This document shows positions 42,207 to 53,014 of a stretch of DNA of 64,000 bases, one piece after another. The DNA is from Schizochytrium sp. TIO01 (Eukaryota; Sar; Bigyra; Thraustochytrida; Thraustochytriidae): assembly GCA_004764695.1 (NCBI GenBank), contig SMSO01000032.1, forward strand, positions 8,824,668-8,888,667, read 5' to 3'. Under the pieces are notes generated by a model. The model was not told where the DNA came from, did no database searches, and saw only the letters and a list, made by a program, of their open reading frames with translations. The first letter of the stretch is position 1. Every line of letters begins with the position of its first letter. A program made the translations under genes and the position numbers.

Positions 42207-43385
42207 AGTTACGCTTGGAAGTTACCTGAGCACCAGCACACGAAGTGGGCCCACTACCCCGGATGAAGCTGCTGTGGCGAGCAGAACCCTGCCTGCGCCA
42301 CAGGACGAGCAGTCCCAATTGAGATTTTGAATCCCGGTTCCGTGGAGGATGGATTGGAGTTCTCAGAAATGACAAAAGAAATGACGAAAAAAGGAGCCTG
42401 GGAAGAGAACGTTCTAGAACGGGGCTCTGCAACCCTCTCACTAGCTTGGCAGAGGTACCCTACCGACTTATGAAAATCTCTTGACTTGGGTATATAGATA
42501 GACTCAAGTGAGAACAATGGCTCAAATGAGGGACCGTCATTTCAACGAGATGACTTAACTCATACAATCCATGTCTACTATGGCCTGGGATTAATTTATG
42601 ATCAAATACGTGGTGATTTAAGCAAGAAAATGATTGTAAGCAAATAATCAATAGTTCAGATGGCTGAAAATTGCTGCGTTAGGCTTCACAATCTAAGCTA
42701 TCAAGCCCCGAAAATGTGTTAAGAATATTATGGACTTTGCGGTTAATGTATGCCTGGCCGATAGGGCGGTCCTCCACTTGCCCTTTTCGCATAATGGACT
42801 GCGCCGTATCTTGGTCTAGCCCGCTCAAAATCAATCAAGCGGACGTTATCCATAACGATATTATGAGGGGCCACGTGCACGTGTACATGCGTAAATCCAG
42901 CGTTATGATTTTTGCGTAAAACAATAGCAGCATTTTAGCTCAGTGCATATGGGCCTTCATGTCAATCTTGTGACAAGTCTGGGCAAGCGAGATCCCACAT
43001 TCCTCAATTCACAGAACCATTAGATCAACTGCTCATTGACCCCGTGCACTGTGACGCATAGATCTAAACTAGCCTGGAATTTATTGAGCTTCACGTATAC
43101 CTTGTCTTCGCAATTTAAGAACCTTACCAGACTTGCTTGAACTTTCCAAAACTCTTAATTCCGTTGACAAATCACACCTGGGTAACCTGTTCCCTAGCAA
43201 CACTGGATTTGAAGGATCCTCTTAGCAAAAAGATTCAATCCAAATGGAATTGTAGTTTTAGTCGATCCAACTGTTCTCCTGAATGCTTTTAGACAGTCAA
43301 ATTTTATTTTAATGAATTACGGTTCGTGTGATTTGTGACAGCAACAAGAGCTTTCCTATAGAATTGAGGAAGAGGATACATTTAC

Positions 43386-46046
43386 TTACTCGGCAAGTAA
43401 ATCATCGAGGTCGGCATCAGCCCAATCATCCTCCTCCTCTGCACTTTTTGCCTTGATTACTGGGCCACGGTCACCAATAGAGTGCGAAATCTTGCGTTGC
43501 TTCATGTCAGCTTCTGGGTTTCCAAAGAGATCATCCTTTTCTTCTTCAGCGCGGTCTTCAGCGACAATTGCATCGGTTCCAAGTGGAGACTTCTTCCGAA
43601 GTTTTACACTTGCACGCGGGAGCTCACCACCAGAAGATGCTGATGCGGCACCAAACCCTTGAGGAGGTCCACCAACTCCTCCTGCAGCATTGGTCAAAGG
43701 ACCTTGAGCGGGTGGGCGACCAGTCATAATTGTGTTGAAGCCCGTTGCCATACCCGGTGAGCGCTCCAGCTTGGCCAGTTGCGTCTGATATTCGTCATAA
43801 GGCATTCCCATATCTTTGCAGAGCGCCACCAAATACCGCAAGCACTCAACATTATTGGGATATTCTCTGTGAATCTGCTCATAGAGCTCAAGTGCCTTCT
43901 GATAAGCACCCATTCGTCGATAGCAACTGGTGACCATAAGACGCCACTTCACTTCATTAGGCTGAATCTGCGAGGCACGCTGGAAGAACTCAATCGCCTT
44001 TTCGTACAGTTCACTCTTGACGTACCACACACCAAGCCAGGAAATGACATCGAGGTTGACTGGAAAATACCGATAGCTCTCGAGGTGAAAATGCAAGGCC
44101 TGGGTCTCATCGTCAGTCTTGTTAAAGATTTGACCCATTCGGGAAAGGACGTGTGGGTCAGTAGGAACTCGACTAATGAGAATGTTGAACTTTTCTATCG
44201 CTGCCCTAAAGTCAAGCCGCTGATCGTGCAAGCTCGCGATCTGAAACATAACCTCTGTTGAGTTGGAGACGATACTAAGAAGCTTCTCAAAAGCCTGCAG
44301 AGCCTCTTCAAGGTGACCCATGCGCTTATTAACCAAACCGAGATTGTAAATAGCCTCGCTACAGTCTGCTTCGACTCCAATGGCCTCAAGGTACATTTCA
44401 CGAGCTCGTTCATGCTCCCCCTTAATAAAGAGACAGTTTCCTTTGTTCACCAAAGCCTTTGCGTTATAACGATCGTGGCGGACTGCGAGGTTGGCATACT
44501 TGTCCGCGTTTCCAAGTTCTCCCTCAAGAAAATACAAAAAGCTTAGGTTTGTTGCCGCCATAGCCTTGAGGTGCTGATCCTTCTTTTCGAATGACTTGAG
44601 TACCTCGATGGCCTTGTCAAATTGCTTGCGCTTTAGGAATTCAATCGCCTTGGCAAGCTCAACTTCGCTTGCAATATTCGAATGCGTCGAGTCGCGCAAG
44701 GTGCCAATTACCCAATCGTAGCCAGCTACCCAGCTTTTAGTCTCAATGACGGGGGCAATTAGCCGGGCGGCATCCAAAATGAAGCCCCGAGCGCGCTTAG
44801 TACGAGCACGGACCTCTTCCTTAAGATGATCAACATACTTTTGCTTGGGTTCTTTTCTGTTTGACGCATGCTCTCCTTCTTTACCTTCCCCAGAGTGATC
44901 ATCATCTTCATCAGAAGGTCCCATACCACCATGGGAAGAGGAGAGACCTCCCATGCTCCCTGCATGACCGGATGCATCTCGGTCATTTGCTTTTGACTCT
45001 GAATTCTCCATATCATCATCGTCGTCGTCGTCATCATCATCATCATCTTCGCTCGCACCTGGAATAGGCACATCTACAAGTCTGGTAAAAGATTTGCGCA
45101 TTTGTTCTGCATCTCCAAGGGCAAATTGACAAATTACCATATTGAAGCCGCTCTGGAGATCTGGCGCACCATCCATCACGGCCTCTAGGTTCTGAATAGC
45201 TTCTTGATACTTGTCCATGCGAATAAAGGAAATGGCAATGTTGCGCATAATCTTGAAGCGAATCTCTTTGGCTGTATTGGGGATTTGATCAAGAGCCATC
45301 TTGTACATGCGAATAGCTTTTAGAAAATCTTGCTGCTTAAAATAAATGTTGCCCATGTTTACACGCAAGCGTCCCGCTTGAGGGTACTGCTTGTTTTTGA
45401 CAATCTGCGTATACGTGCTGATCGCGTCACTTTCCATATTATTGAGCGCAAAGGCATTTGCAAGGTTTGAGGTGACAGCATATGTAAGCTCGTGATTCTG
45501 TTGCTCTCCAAGGCCATTTTGCTCACGAAATTTACAGAGACTCTTCTCCCGTTTTGCTGCTTCTTTGGCGCACATAAGAGCAGCCATGTGCTGTTTTTTA
45601 ACACATGCCTCTGCACTTTGTTCCAGCAAACGGTTGACCTGCTTCTCCTGATCTTTAGCGCGCTCTTCAGGCGAGCTATCGGACTTTTCAGCGAGAGCCG
45701 GGGCAGGGCCACGGTTCCCTTGATTCAAAGGATCGAAACCCGCACGAGAACCAGAAGCAGATACTCCAGATGAATAGCCAGCGCCATTAACAGAAGTCAT
45801 AGGTCGTGCATCACCAGCGCTTTGTTGCTGACTGGTCATAAGTCGCGAACCCATTTGCGTTCCAGGAGGTCCACGTCCTAACGAAGAAGGCGGTGGAATC
45901 TGAAAGGAGTTTCGTGTGCCGTTTGCTCCACCAGCCATGGTATTTGCAAAGACGTCATTATCATCGTCGAAGCCATCGTAGAGGTCATCTTGGTCGCCAT
46001 CGTCAAAGAACCGGTTTCGGCGGTCGCCAGACTCACCGTTGTACAT
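43386..46046 (-). CDS. IFT88: Intraflagellar transport protein 88, TPR protein of IFT-B
   Basis: The protein has 886 residues. IFT88 is a core subunit of the IFT-B complex that carries cargo along the flagellar axoneme, so this organism builds a flagellum. The N-terminus has the family's DDLYDGFDDDND block, an arginine/proline-rich linker with repeated RPMTS-type motifs, and GFDPL near 103-107, as in animal IFT88. TPR helices fill about 190-310 and 450-750 (for example LRVNMGNIYFKQQDFLKAIR). A run of twelve Asp (about 334-345), coded by a GAT/GAC repeat near 45019-45055, sits in a disordered acidic linker between the TPR blocks. The C-terminus keeps MTGRPPAQ-type and acidic segments. It is divergent from VPS16. 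The length fits animal and algal IFT88. Confidence 0.93.
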   Translation of the reverse strand: MYNGESGDRRNRFFDDGDQDDLYDGFDDDNDVFANTMAGGANGTRNSFQIPPPSSLGRGPPGTQMGSRLMTSQQQSAGDARPMTSVNGAGYSSGVSASGSRAGFDPLNQGNRGPAPALAEKSDSSPEERAKDQEKQVNRLLEQSAEACVKKQHMAALMCAKEAAKREKSLCKFREQNGLGEQQNHELTYAVTSNLANAFALNNMESDAISTYTQIVKNKQYPQAGRLRVNMGNIYFKQQDFLKAIRMYKMALDQIPNTAKEIRFKIMRNIAISFIRMDKYQEAIQNLEAVMDGAPDLQSGFNMVICQFALGDAEQMRKSFTRLVDVPIPGASEDDDDDDDDDDDDMENSESKANDRDASGHAGSMGGLSSSHGGMGPSDEDDDHSGEGKEGEHASNRKEPKQKYVDHLKEEVRARTKRARGFILDAARLIAPVIETKSWVAGYDWVIGTLRDSTHSNIASEVELAKAIEFLKRKQFDKAIEVLKSFEKKDQHLKAMAATNLSFLYFLEGELGNADKYANLAVRHDRYNAKALVNKGNCLFIKGEHERAREMYLEAIGVEADCSEAIYNLGLVNKRMGHLEEALQAFEKLLSIVSNSTEVMFQIASLHDQRLDFRAAIEKFNILISRVPTDPHVLSRMGQIFNKTDDETQALHFHLESYRYFPVNLDVISWLGVWYVKSELYEKAIEFFQRASQIQPNEVKWRLMVTSCYRRMGAYQKALELYEQIHREYPNNVECLRYLVALCKDMGMPYDEYQTQLAKLERSPGMATGFNTIMTGRPPAQGPLTNAAGGVGGPPQGFGAASASSGGELPRASVKLRKKSPLGTDAIVAEDRAEEEKDDLFGNPEADMKQRKISHSIGDRGPVIKAKSAEEEDDWADADLDDLLAE

Positions 46047-47405
46047 GTTCGAAGATCAAAAGCTACTTCGATTTACAGACCGGCGCAAAATTGACGTTGT
46101 CTCGAGGTGCGGACAGCACAGCTGTTCTAGTTGTACGATAGATGCAACTCCTCAATTGTTGCTAGCTTCTGTTTTTTATGTGAGCTCAGCTTGGAGGTTT
46201 TGGCTGCTGGAGCTCTAAACACCTTCCAACCTCGTCGCTTGGCCTCAACACGACCTTTTGTTAATCACGCAGGACCACTGTCACTGCGAACTTCGCAAGT
46301 ATTGCCTGATGTCTGAAGCGGTCACGCTCAACAATAAATTTTGCGGGCGGTAAGAATTCTGTGTGCGGCGCTTTTACTTTAATGGCAATATTTTGTTTTA
46401 AAGTATTCTTTTAAAATGTATAAAGTTCTTTGCTCATTCCGAATAATGCGTCGAGTAGATTGTATATGTTCGCAATCGAGTGAACACCTTTATTCTCCAC
46501 TTGAAACCAATGCTTATAAATAAATAAAAGTTGCGTCTACCAACACAAAAAATGCAGCTTTAATAAGTTAATCTTTCTTCTGCAAGCCCATGCGTCTAAG
46601 TACACGTGTGTAGCAAACGGTCACATGCCATCTTGTCATATGTCCGTTCGAAAAGAGGTAATATAGATTATTTGATCTCCCTATACTATACATAATGGGC
46701 AAATTTTCCGTACTACCGTGCACGATATTTGCTGTTCACTTTTTTTTCCTTTCTTTTTGCTTATTACTATTATAATTATGGCTGTTTTTAATCCTATGAT
46801 TGCCATGTTTTTTGTTTTGTTTGTTTTTTTCTCAATATTGAATTCTGGGAGGTTGAAGCAACTTTTACCAACGTTCAGGAGAACGCGCATTCTGCGGATA
46901 CTTATTTTGTTCAACTCTGCAGTACCTTTTCATTTGGACTCAGTTTCTTTTTCGCCAGTGCAAGTGTTCTTGATGCATATCTTGTAAGTGAAATCGACAT
47001 GTTCAGGATACGCATAAATTCGAAATGAATTCGCCTGATTAAAGTCTTCAGGACTTTTATAACGACCTTCAGTTTGCTTTCTCCTGCCATACTAAATCCT
47101 GTAAACTCATTAAAACTTGTCGTCCTTACCACACAAAAGTCTGAAAGCTTTATATGCAAAGTATCTTTTTGGGTACGTATTACCTAAAATTTCTTTGAAA
47201 ACATGATGAATTGTGAGTGTTTATGATTTAAAAGAGAAAAATCATCATGATAAATAAAGATAGGATACATGATCTGCAATCAAATCCGAGTCCTCAATCC
47301 ACCTCTCGGTCCCGCTGGTAGCTTTTGATTCGGTTCCGACTACAGAGCGCGAGGGCTCGGAGCTCAGCTGGCTTGGGCCCCTTTCCAGCCGCCCAAAGCG
47401 CCACC
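46047..47405. other. Divergent intergenic region (IFT88 / VPS16)
   Basis: About 1.36 kb containing both promoters. AT-rich, with no convincing gene. A short Asn/Ile-rich minus-strand frame (46681-46914) is compositional. Confidence 0.6.
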
Positions 47406-50400
47406 ATGGATGCCGAAGGCAGATGGGAATTGGCCCGCGAGACAGCTTATCAAAAGTCACTTCTATGCAAACTTACATGGCACGATGAAGCTGCGCGAGA
47501 GCGTCGCAGACAAAGGCAGCGCAAGAGAAGTCATGACTTCAAGGCTGCTAGTCCCTTCGGAGGTCACATCGCAGTGCTTGTCGTTGACGAATTTGAGGAT
47601 GACCTAGACCAGCCCGGTTCGCCCCGAAATGTGACAACCTCGAATTCATCAAAGACAAACGTCTCAGATATTGGCACAGGATCAATTTTTCAAACAAGTG
47701 TCGGAACTGCAGAAACTGCGGCAGCAACTCTACTAAAGAGACAAAGCACGGCTATGGATGGCTACTTTGGTGATGAGGATCTAGAAGGCGATTTACGTGT
47801 TTTCACATCTACAGGAGATCTCGTATTTTCAAAGCCATGGTACGAAGGCAATTTGGCGCCAGGAGGATTTGGCTGGAGCCAGGGAGGAGTTCTGGTTTGT
47901 GTTCTTGCTGCCGGCGATACTGTAGAAGTATTCAGGGTAGACCAGGGCGGTGCTCCACGTATGTTTAGTATTCCTACCCAGGGAAACCGCCGGATTGCAT
48001 GCGCTCATGTATGGGCTGGCGGCTTTGTGGCGATTACTGAGGATCTTGAGATCGTGGAGGGTTACCATTTAGATGATCCATTGCTAGCGATTATATCTGT
48101 GCGTGCACGACTGTCTCCTGTTTTGATTGGTGGTGAACATGCAAATGCACCCCATGCGATTTCGGTATTGAGGCCGTTCGTGAGCCGCGAGGACCCAGGA
48201 ATGGCAACGATCGTTGTTGCAAATCCTTCGAGTGCTGGCATGATTGCGATTGAGAGCGATGGGATTGTTCGATCACAGTTCGCACTCTCTCATGATGTGT
48301 CAAAGAGTAAGTGGTTAGTTCCACATCCGACGTACAGGCTTTTAGCGAGCTATGGTGAAGATGGAGTTTTGAGCGTTTTACCAATGGATTTTTGCCAAGT
48401 TCTCGTTCGTCATGATTGTACTTTAATATCTACGCCAGGGATGCGTCCGCCAAGCCCAGCGAGCGTCAGATGGTGTGGGTTGGCAACGTTTGCCATTTGT
48501 ATAACATGGCCTGAGGCACCATGGAGTGGGCCGCAACACACGGGAGTTCTACTTCTCTCCATGGAGCACGAGTTCGAAATGCTTTCTGCTGCTCACTTAC
48601 GCGGAAGTAGTGCACTTGAAGAGAACCAAGAAAATAGATCTTTGCAAACGGACCCCGAAAGAGCAGCACAATTCGACTTTCCGCCCGGGTGCCGCGCTTT
48701 TGAAGAGGCAGACGGAATTCGTTTGGTAGGTGGCGAGTATGCATGGCTGCTTCGGCAAGTTCCGGAGTGCTATAGGCGTCTCTTTGGACTGGGGTCCACC
48801 GATCCGGGGGCAATGTTAATTGAAACTGTAGAAATGTTGGACGGAGGAGATGCAAATGCCGACGGAGGATTACGTTCTTTAGTAGATAGTGATATGGTCA
48901 TTGACGCTGTAAACACATGCTTAGACGCAGCTGAGCACGCTACGGGGGCTAGCGAAGCACAGATATTCCTCCTTCGAGCTGCTTCGTATGGCAAACGTTT
49001 TGTCCCTGCATCGGCTTCAGGACGTACAAGCCTGAAGGAAAGACGAACACTCGCACGACGATTTGTGGAAGTATGTCGACTGGTGAGACTATGCAATGCT
49101 GCACGGGAAGAAGCAGGAATCGCACTAACCACAAAAGAACTGCGCGTAATGACGCCCCGCGTCCTTATTGACCGTCTCTTATTTATGGGTAAATTCCACT
49201 TAGCATCCAAACTATGTAGATTGGCGGGAGTTTCTACTTCCCATGTGGTTACGCAGTGGGCAGCTGCAAAGATTCGCGCGTCACCTTTAGAAGATGACGA
49301 GGATTCTGCCGCAGCGGCAGGGCGTTCTATCAACAAACGAGCTAACGGTCGCAGTGATGCTGCGGCTGGGAAAACTAGCAGCAGTAGTAGTAGTACCAAT
49401 CAGGGTGGGAACGCTGAAAAGGGTACTAGCGGAGGTAATTCGCGTGCTTCGAACCGCCTAGATGCCTTAATTGAGGCGATTTCGACGCGCGTGGAGACAT
49501 GTCGACGTAAAGATGGGACTATGGTGGCGTATGCTACTCTTGCAGCGGTTGCTGCATCGGAGGGCAGGGTGGAATTAGCGAGGCGGTTGAGCGACCGGGA
49601 AACGCATCTCTCGCGCCGTGTACTCTTGCTCTTAAGATTAGATGATTTCGAAGGAGCACTACGCACAATTGCGACCGAGACAGGCGGTGATCCTGATTTG
49701 CACATGTTTACCATCTCACGATGCACACAAATGATACCCATAGAACGAATTATTTCCTTAGCTGCAGAATCGCCTCGTCTTCGAGAGTTGTTTACGCTGT
49801 TCTTTAGAAGCACAGATCAAGATATGTATAAGCGTCTGTTGTTAGGGCTTGATGCAAAGAAAGAGAAGGCCTTTGTGCTTGCGAATGAGTCTTGCATGGC
49901 TCTGCGCGCGGAGGAACGGGCAAAGCTGGTCACTGAAGCTTCTCAAGAATTATTGGCCAGTGGGCAGCGCGGGCTTTCTAGCTTAGCTGCTGACCATGCT
50001 CGCCTGGTTCGGCGTCAAAATGAACTTGGAGAAAGCCTTGTGGGTCTGTCATTGGCAGATACGATCCTTGACTGTTTTCGCCGTGGACTAGACGATGAGG
50101 CCGAGGCCTTTGCAAAGGATTTTAATTTCCCCGAAAAGACATATCGAAAGACACAGCTGCGAGGGCTCGCAGCTCGAAAAGCATGGCTCCGGGTAGAAGA
50201 GCTTTCGTCCCAGGCCGCAGTTCGTGCTGTGTTAGATGATGCAGATTTTGCAGAAGTTTGTCTCGCCGGTGGACAGTATGAAGAAGCCGCACGATACGCG
50301 CGTTGTTTGGAAGATTCAAGTGAGGCCAAAGCACCATTGCTGTTGCGTGTGTCTCTTTTCGATGAAGCCATGGATGCGGCCTTCAAGATTGGCAATACCC

Positions 50401-50582
50401 GAGTACTGGAGGCTGTGCGACGACGGGATCCTTCATTAGACAGCTCAGTTCGTGAAAAGTTGGAACATCTTGCGAAGAATGGACCTTCTATCAAAACAGT
50501 AGCAGCAACAAAGGATCGTGCTCCACTTGCTGCCTTGAATGCCGCCCGTGATAAGGCTGCCCAAGGCTGCGCTCAGCAATAA
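47406..50582 (+). CDS. VPS16: VPS16, core subunit of HOPS/CORVET tethering complexes
   Basis: The protein has 1058 residues. I start at the ATG in GCCACCATGG (47406), 81 bases after the frame's first ATG; this is the best Kozak context in the window. VPS16 is the core scaffold of the class C complex that tethers late endosomes and vacuoles. The N-terminal half shows the beta-propeller blocks (GGHIAVLVVDEF, LRVFTSTGDLVFSKPW, GGFGWSQGGVLVCVL). The helical C-terminal half keeps VGLSLADTI, an acidic FPEKTYRKTQLRGLA block, then AWLRVEELSS and FAEVCLAGGQYEEAARYA. These match the family blocks for binding VPS33. It exceeds the human protein (839) mainly through a Ser/Gly/Asn-rich insertion at about 645-705. 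It is convergent with DCP2. Confidence 0.9.
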   Translation: MDAEGRWELARETAYQKSLLCKLTWHDEAARERRRQRQRKRSHDFKAASPFGGHIAVLVVDEFEDDLDQPGSPRNVTTSNSSKTNVSDIGTGSIFQTSVGTAETAAATLLKRQSTAMDGYFGDEDLEGDLRVFTSTGDLVFSKPWYEGNLAPGGFGWSQGGVLVCVLAAGDTVEVFRVDQGGAPRMFSIPTQGNRRIACAHVWAGGFVAITEDLEIVEGYHLDDPLLAIISVRARLSPVLIGGEHANAPHAISVLRPFVSREDPGMATIVVANPSSAGMIAIESDGIVRSQFALSHDVSKSKWLVPHPTYRLLASYGEDGVLSVLPMDFCQVLVRHDCTLISTPGMRPPSPASVRWCGLATFAICITWPEAPWSGPQHTGVLLLSMEHEFEMLSAAHLRGSSALEENQENRSLQTDPERAAQFDFPPGCRAFEEADGIRLVGGEYAWLLRQVPECYRRLFGLGSTDPGAMLIETVEMLDGGDANADGGLRSLVDSDMVIDAVNTCLDAAEHATGASEAQIFLLRAASYGKRFVPASASGRTSLKERRTLARRFVEVCRLVRLCNAAREEAGIALTTKELRVMTPRVLIDRLLFMGKFHLASKLCRLAGVSTSHVVTQWAAAKIRASPLEDDEDSAAAAGRSINKRANGRSDAAAGKTSSSSSSTNQGGNAEKGTSGGNSRASNRLDALIEAISTRVETCRRKDGTMVAYATLAAVAASEGRVELARRLSDRETHLSRRVLLLLRLDDFEGALRTIATETGGDPDLHMFTISRCTQMIPIERIISLAAESPRLRELFTLFFRSTDQDMYKRLLLGLDAKKEKAFVLANESCMALRAEERAKLVTEASQELLASGQRGLSSLAADHARLVRRQNELGESLVGLSLADTILDCFRRGLDDEAEAFAKDFNFPEKTYRKTQLRGLAARKAWLRVEELSSQAAVRAVLDDADFAEVCLAGGQYEEAARYARCLEDSSEAKAPLLLRVSLFDEAMDAAFKIGNTRVLEAVRRRDPSLDSSVREKLEHLAKNGPSIKTVAATKDRAPLAALNAARDKAAQGCAQQ

Positions 50583-51337
50583 ACCAGAAAGCTCCATAAT
50601 GTTTAGTATGACAAATGAATTTAATTGCGTTGCATTGCGTTGTGTTGCATTGCATGTTGTTTTTCTAAAACAAGTGAAAATCAGCGAAGTGTTCTTCATT
50701 TTCCCTGTGTGTCCATCTTTGAAAAGTATTGCAAGCTCAATGTGAGCAAGGCGTAAAAACAAAAGAAATGCGTGACACGGTTCAAGTTTGATTAAACGTT
50801 TAGCTTCAAGGTGAAGTAGAATATTCATAACTTAATAGGTAGTAAGAAACTTCAAACTCATTATATGCACCGATTGGAATTGAGATTCCAAGATCGAATC
50901 CAAATTTAAACTTAATGTTCCTTTCACGCCTTTCACGCTTTTCACATTCACATTTCGTTTCACTCTCAATCCACCATAGGATTTCGAAATATACATGAAA
51001 CCGTAGTAATATATATGCCCCTAGTGAACCAGGCCGCCGTCCACTTTGTGTGGATTATGGTCCTCCCTCTTCCCTTTTTTTACTGGACAGGCTTAACCTT
51101 TCCACCGTTTGCATTGGGTATGGGACAGATAACGTCCTCTTTTGCATATGTATTAAAAACAAGAACGATGAAATAAAGACCATTGTTCTTTGTTTGATAG
51201 CAGAAAAAAGAGGTAATACAACTTGGGAAGGCCCGGTTCAAACCACTGTTGTAGAAGAGAGCACATTAATAGACTTAACTAAAGTTTGAGGATGCCGGAA
51301 GCAAAAGTGAACAGCAACTGCACTGTGCAGAGAATCT
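50583..51337. other. Convergent intergenic region (VPS16 / DCP2)
   Basis: 755 bases of AT-rich 3' flank. It contains TTGCATTGCGTTG-type short repeats just after the VPS16 stop (about 50627-50658). No gene recognised. Confidence 0.55.
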
Positions 51338-52737
51338 CTACACCTGTAGATAGGGTCGCATCGCAGCCATGACAGCGTCAACATCTACTGAAAATAGCTG
51401 AGGAATGTTAGACGAACGGGTACTTCCCTGAGACTTCTGCTGTTGTTTTTGTTGTTGTTGCTGCTGTTGTTTCGGTTGTTGCGACTGTTGGTTAGCTTTG
51501 GCAGCCGCCGCTGCTGCTGCCTTATTCTTCTTTTTGTCACTCTTCTTTCCGCTGTTGTTACTGTTGCTGTTAGCGTTGTCTCCAGAAGGAGAAGGTCCAG
51601 TTGCACCTCTAGATTTTCCAGCTGAGCGACTGCGACGATCAATTGCCTTCTGCTTCTGAATCCACTTTAGCAGCTGGGGCGTGAAGGTATGTAGGGACCA
51701 AAATTTAGTGGAGGATTCATTCTTCGAGGCGGGTAGCTCGGATACATTGAAGAATTGGACACCAGCAATCTCCTTGCGAACGCGCGGATGAAAGTCGAAA
51801 TTTTCGTCAATACCCCGGATAATGAACAACTTGATGCGCTTGCCTTGTTTGCTGTTTGTCTCCACAAAGTCTTCGGGATTGACCATGTCTTTACAATCAT
51901 ATCCTATCTCTTCATAGACTTCACGCACGGCACAATCAACTTCATCTTCGTTCTCGTTAACTTTGCCCTTTGGAAAGCCCCAAGACCGTCCCTTGTAACT
52001 TTGTACGAGAAGCACACGGGACATGTCTTTGTTGAGCAGCACAAGCCCAAACACAGGAATACGAGCACGGTAGGCGCGAAATTCTTCGTATAGCTCTCTG
52101 AAGTGAGGGCGTACGGGTTCAAGAATTTCACAGCGATTAAACATCTCCTGCGCAAAAACCTTAAAATCGTGAAAATGACGGAGATGGTCATGATTATCAG
52201 CTAAGAAATCCTCATAAAACCAGTGTGCCTGCAGATATGACCAGAGTCATTTCAATATTTCGTATCATCCGTTTGTTGGGTTTCATTGTATTTGTAGTTC
52301 ACGTGTTGACAATTGAAAATGCATCAAAACAAGCCTCAAAATATGAGAAAAATAAGAAACGGCAAATATAAAACACCCCGCCGAAGAATGATGATAACGT
52401 CACCATCTCACAAAGGTTAGTCCTTGAGCTCCACCACAGTGCACATCAACGTAAGCGAGCCTGAAGCCCAGGGGCACGCAAAGGATGCAGCCCACTCGTA
52501 AAGAGGTCAACAGAAGAAGACTCTGTCTTCACAAACAACGCTTTCAGAACGAGCAAAGATACCTACCTGTTCAAGGTGAAAGAAGAGTCGCTCTGCAGAC
52601 TCCAGCTCATGGTTGGGGATGTTGTCGAGGAACCTAAACTCCAAGGATTCGAAGGCATCCTGCAGTGTCTCCGGCACCTTTTCTACCGCCGCCGTGTTAC
52701 CCGCATCTCGCGGCACCGCATTCGCCTCCTCGTTCAT
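51338..52737 (-). CDS. DCP2: mRNA decapping enzyme DCP2, two exons
   Basis: Predicted join(51338..52228,52567..52737), 353 residues. DCP2 hydrolyses the m7G cap of mRNA in the cytoplasm. Exon 1 (57 residues) carries the start of the N-terminal regulatory domain: LEFRFLDNIP and ERLFFHLEQ. It ends at a GTAGGT donor. The 338-base intron ends CTGCAG, and exon 2 resumes in phase 0 with AHWFYEDFLADN, the family's next block. The Nudix box is intact at about 145-167 (G-x5-E-x7-REVYEEIGY), preceded by WGFPKGK. The C-terminal third is Gln/Lys/Ser-rich low complexity (a CTG/GTT-type repeat at about 51437-51490) and ends in a short hydrophobic motif. I chose the second Met (52737); an in-frame ATG also exists at 52776. 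Confidence 0.88.
52229..52566 (-). other. DCP2 intron
   Basis: On the minus strand it begins GTAGGT after CAG and ends CTGCAG before GCACAC. Removing these 338 bases joins two halves of the DCP2 N-terminal domain in phase 0. Read-through would give VGIFARSE and stop. Confidence 0.85.
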
Positions 52738-52974
52738 CTTCGCGATGCAGTAGATTGATTGATTGAGTGATCTCAAGGAAACTCGAGAGAAGGCATCGGC
52801 TGAGGGACTATATACCCCCCTTTAGACTAATACAGGGGTATTGTGCGGAGGCACCCAAGTTTTGCACTACGCTTTTTAACTTTGCGCAACCCATTTCTAT
52901 TCTTGCTTTATAGTTATGTCAGCTACGCGTTCGTTGGTCTCGCTCACTGAAAAGCAAAAAGCCACAGAGGCTTC

Positions 52975-53014
52975 CTTCTTCTTCTTCTTCTTCTTCTTCT
53001 TCTTCTTCTTCTTC
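52975..53014. repeat. CTT trinucleotide microsatellite
   Basis: About thirteen CTT units, a pure pyrimidine strand, about 240 bases upstream of the DCP2 start. Confidence 0.9.

Larger units (their letters stand above)
37136..43385. other. Gene-poor, microsatellite-rich interval
   Basis: About 6.2 kb with no gene I can support. It contains TATG, TCAG, CATGA, TTTA, TTAGG, AATC, CATT and CGA simple repeats, plus AT-rich islands (37490-37560, 38328-38395, 39870-39990). The subregion 40.5-42.3 kb is more GC-rich and open in several frames on both strands. None has a recognisable domain. From 42.35 to 43.38 kb the DNA is plain AT-rich flank of IFT88. Confidence 0.6.

Noticed and set aside
42109-42330. 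Poly-Asp/Ser frame at the CGA repeat
   Set aside because: Begins at TTG with no ATG, depends on the repeat, and no flanking exon could be joined.
51220-51260. GGTTCAAACC sequence resembling a tRNA B box
   Set aside because: No matching A box, acceptor stem or anticodon arm within tRNA distance.
21607-52737. Idea that THOC5, the CPSF30/YTH protein and DCP2 form an RNA-processing gene cluster
   Set aside because: They are far apart, interleaved with unrelated genes and differently oriented from their neighbours. Chance placement is sufficient.
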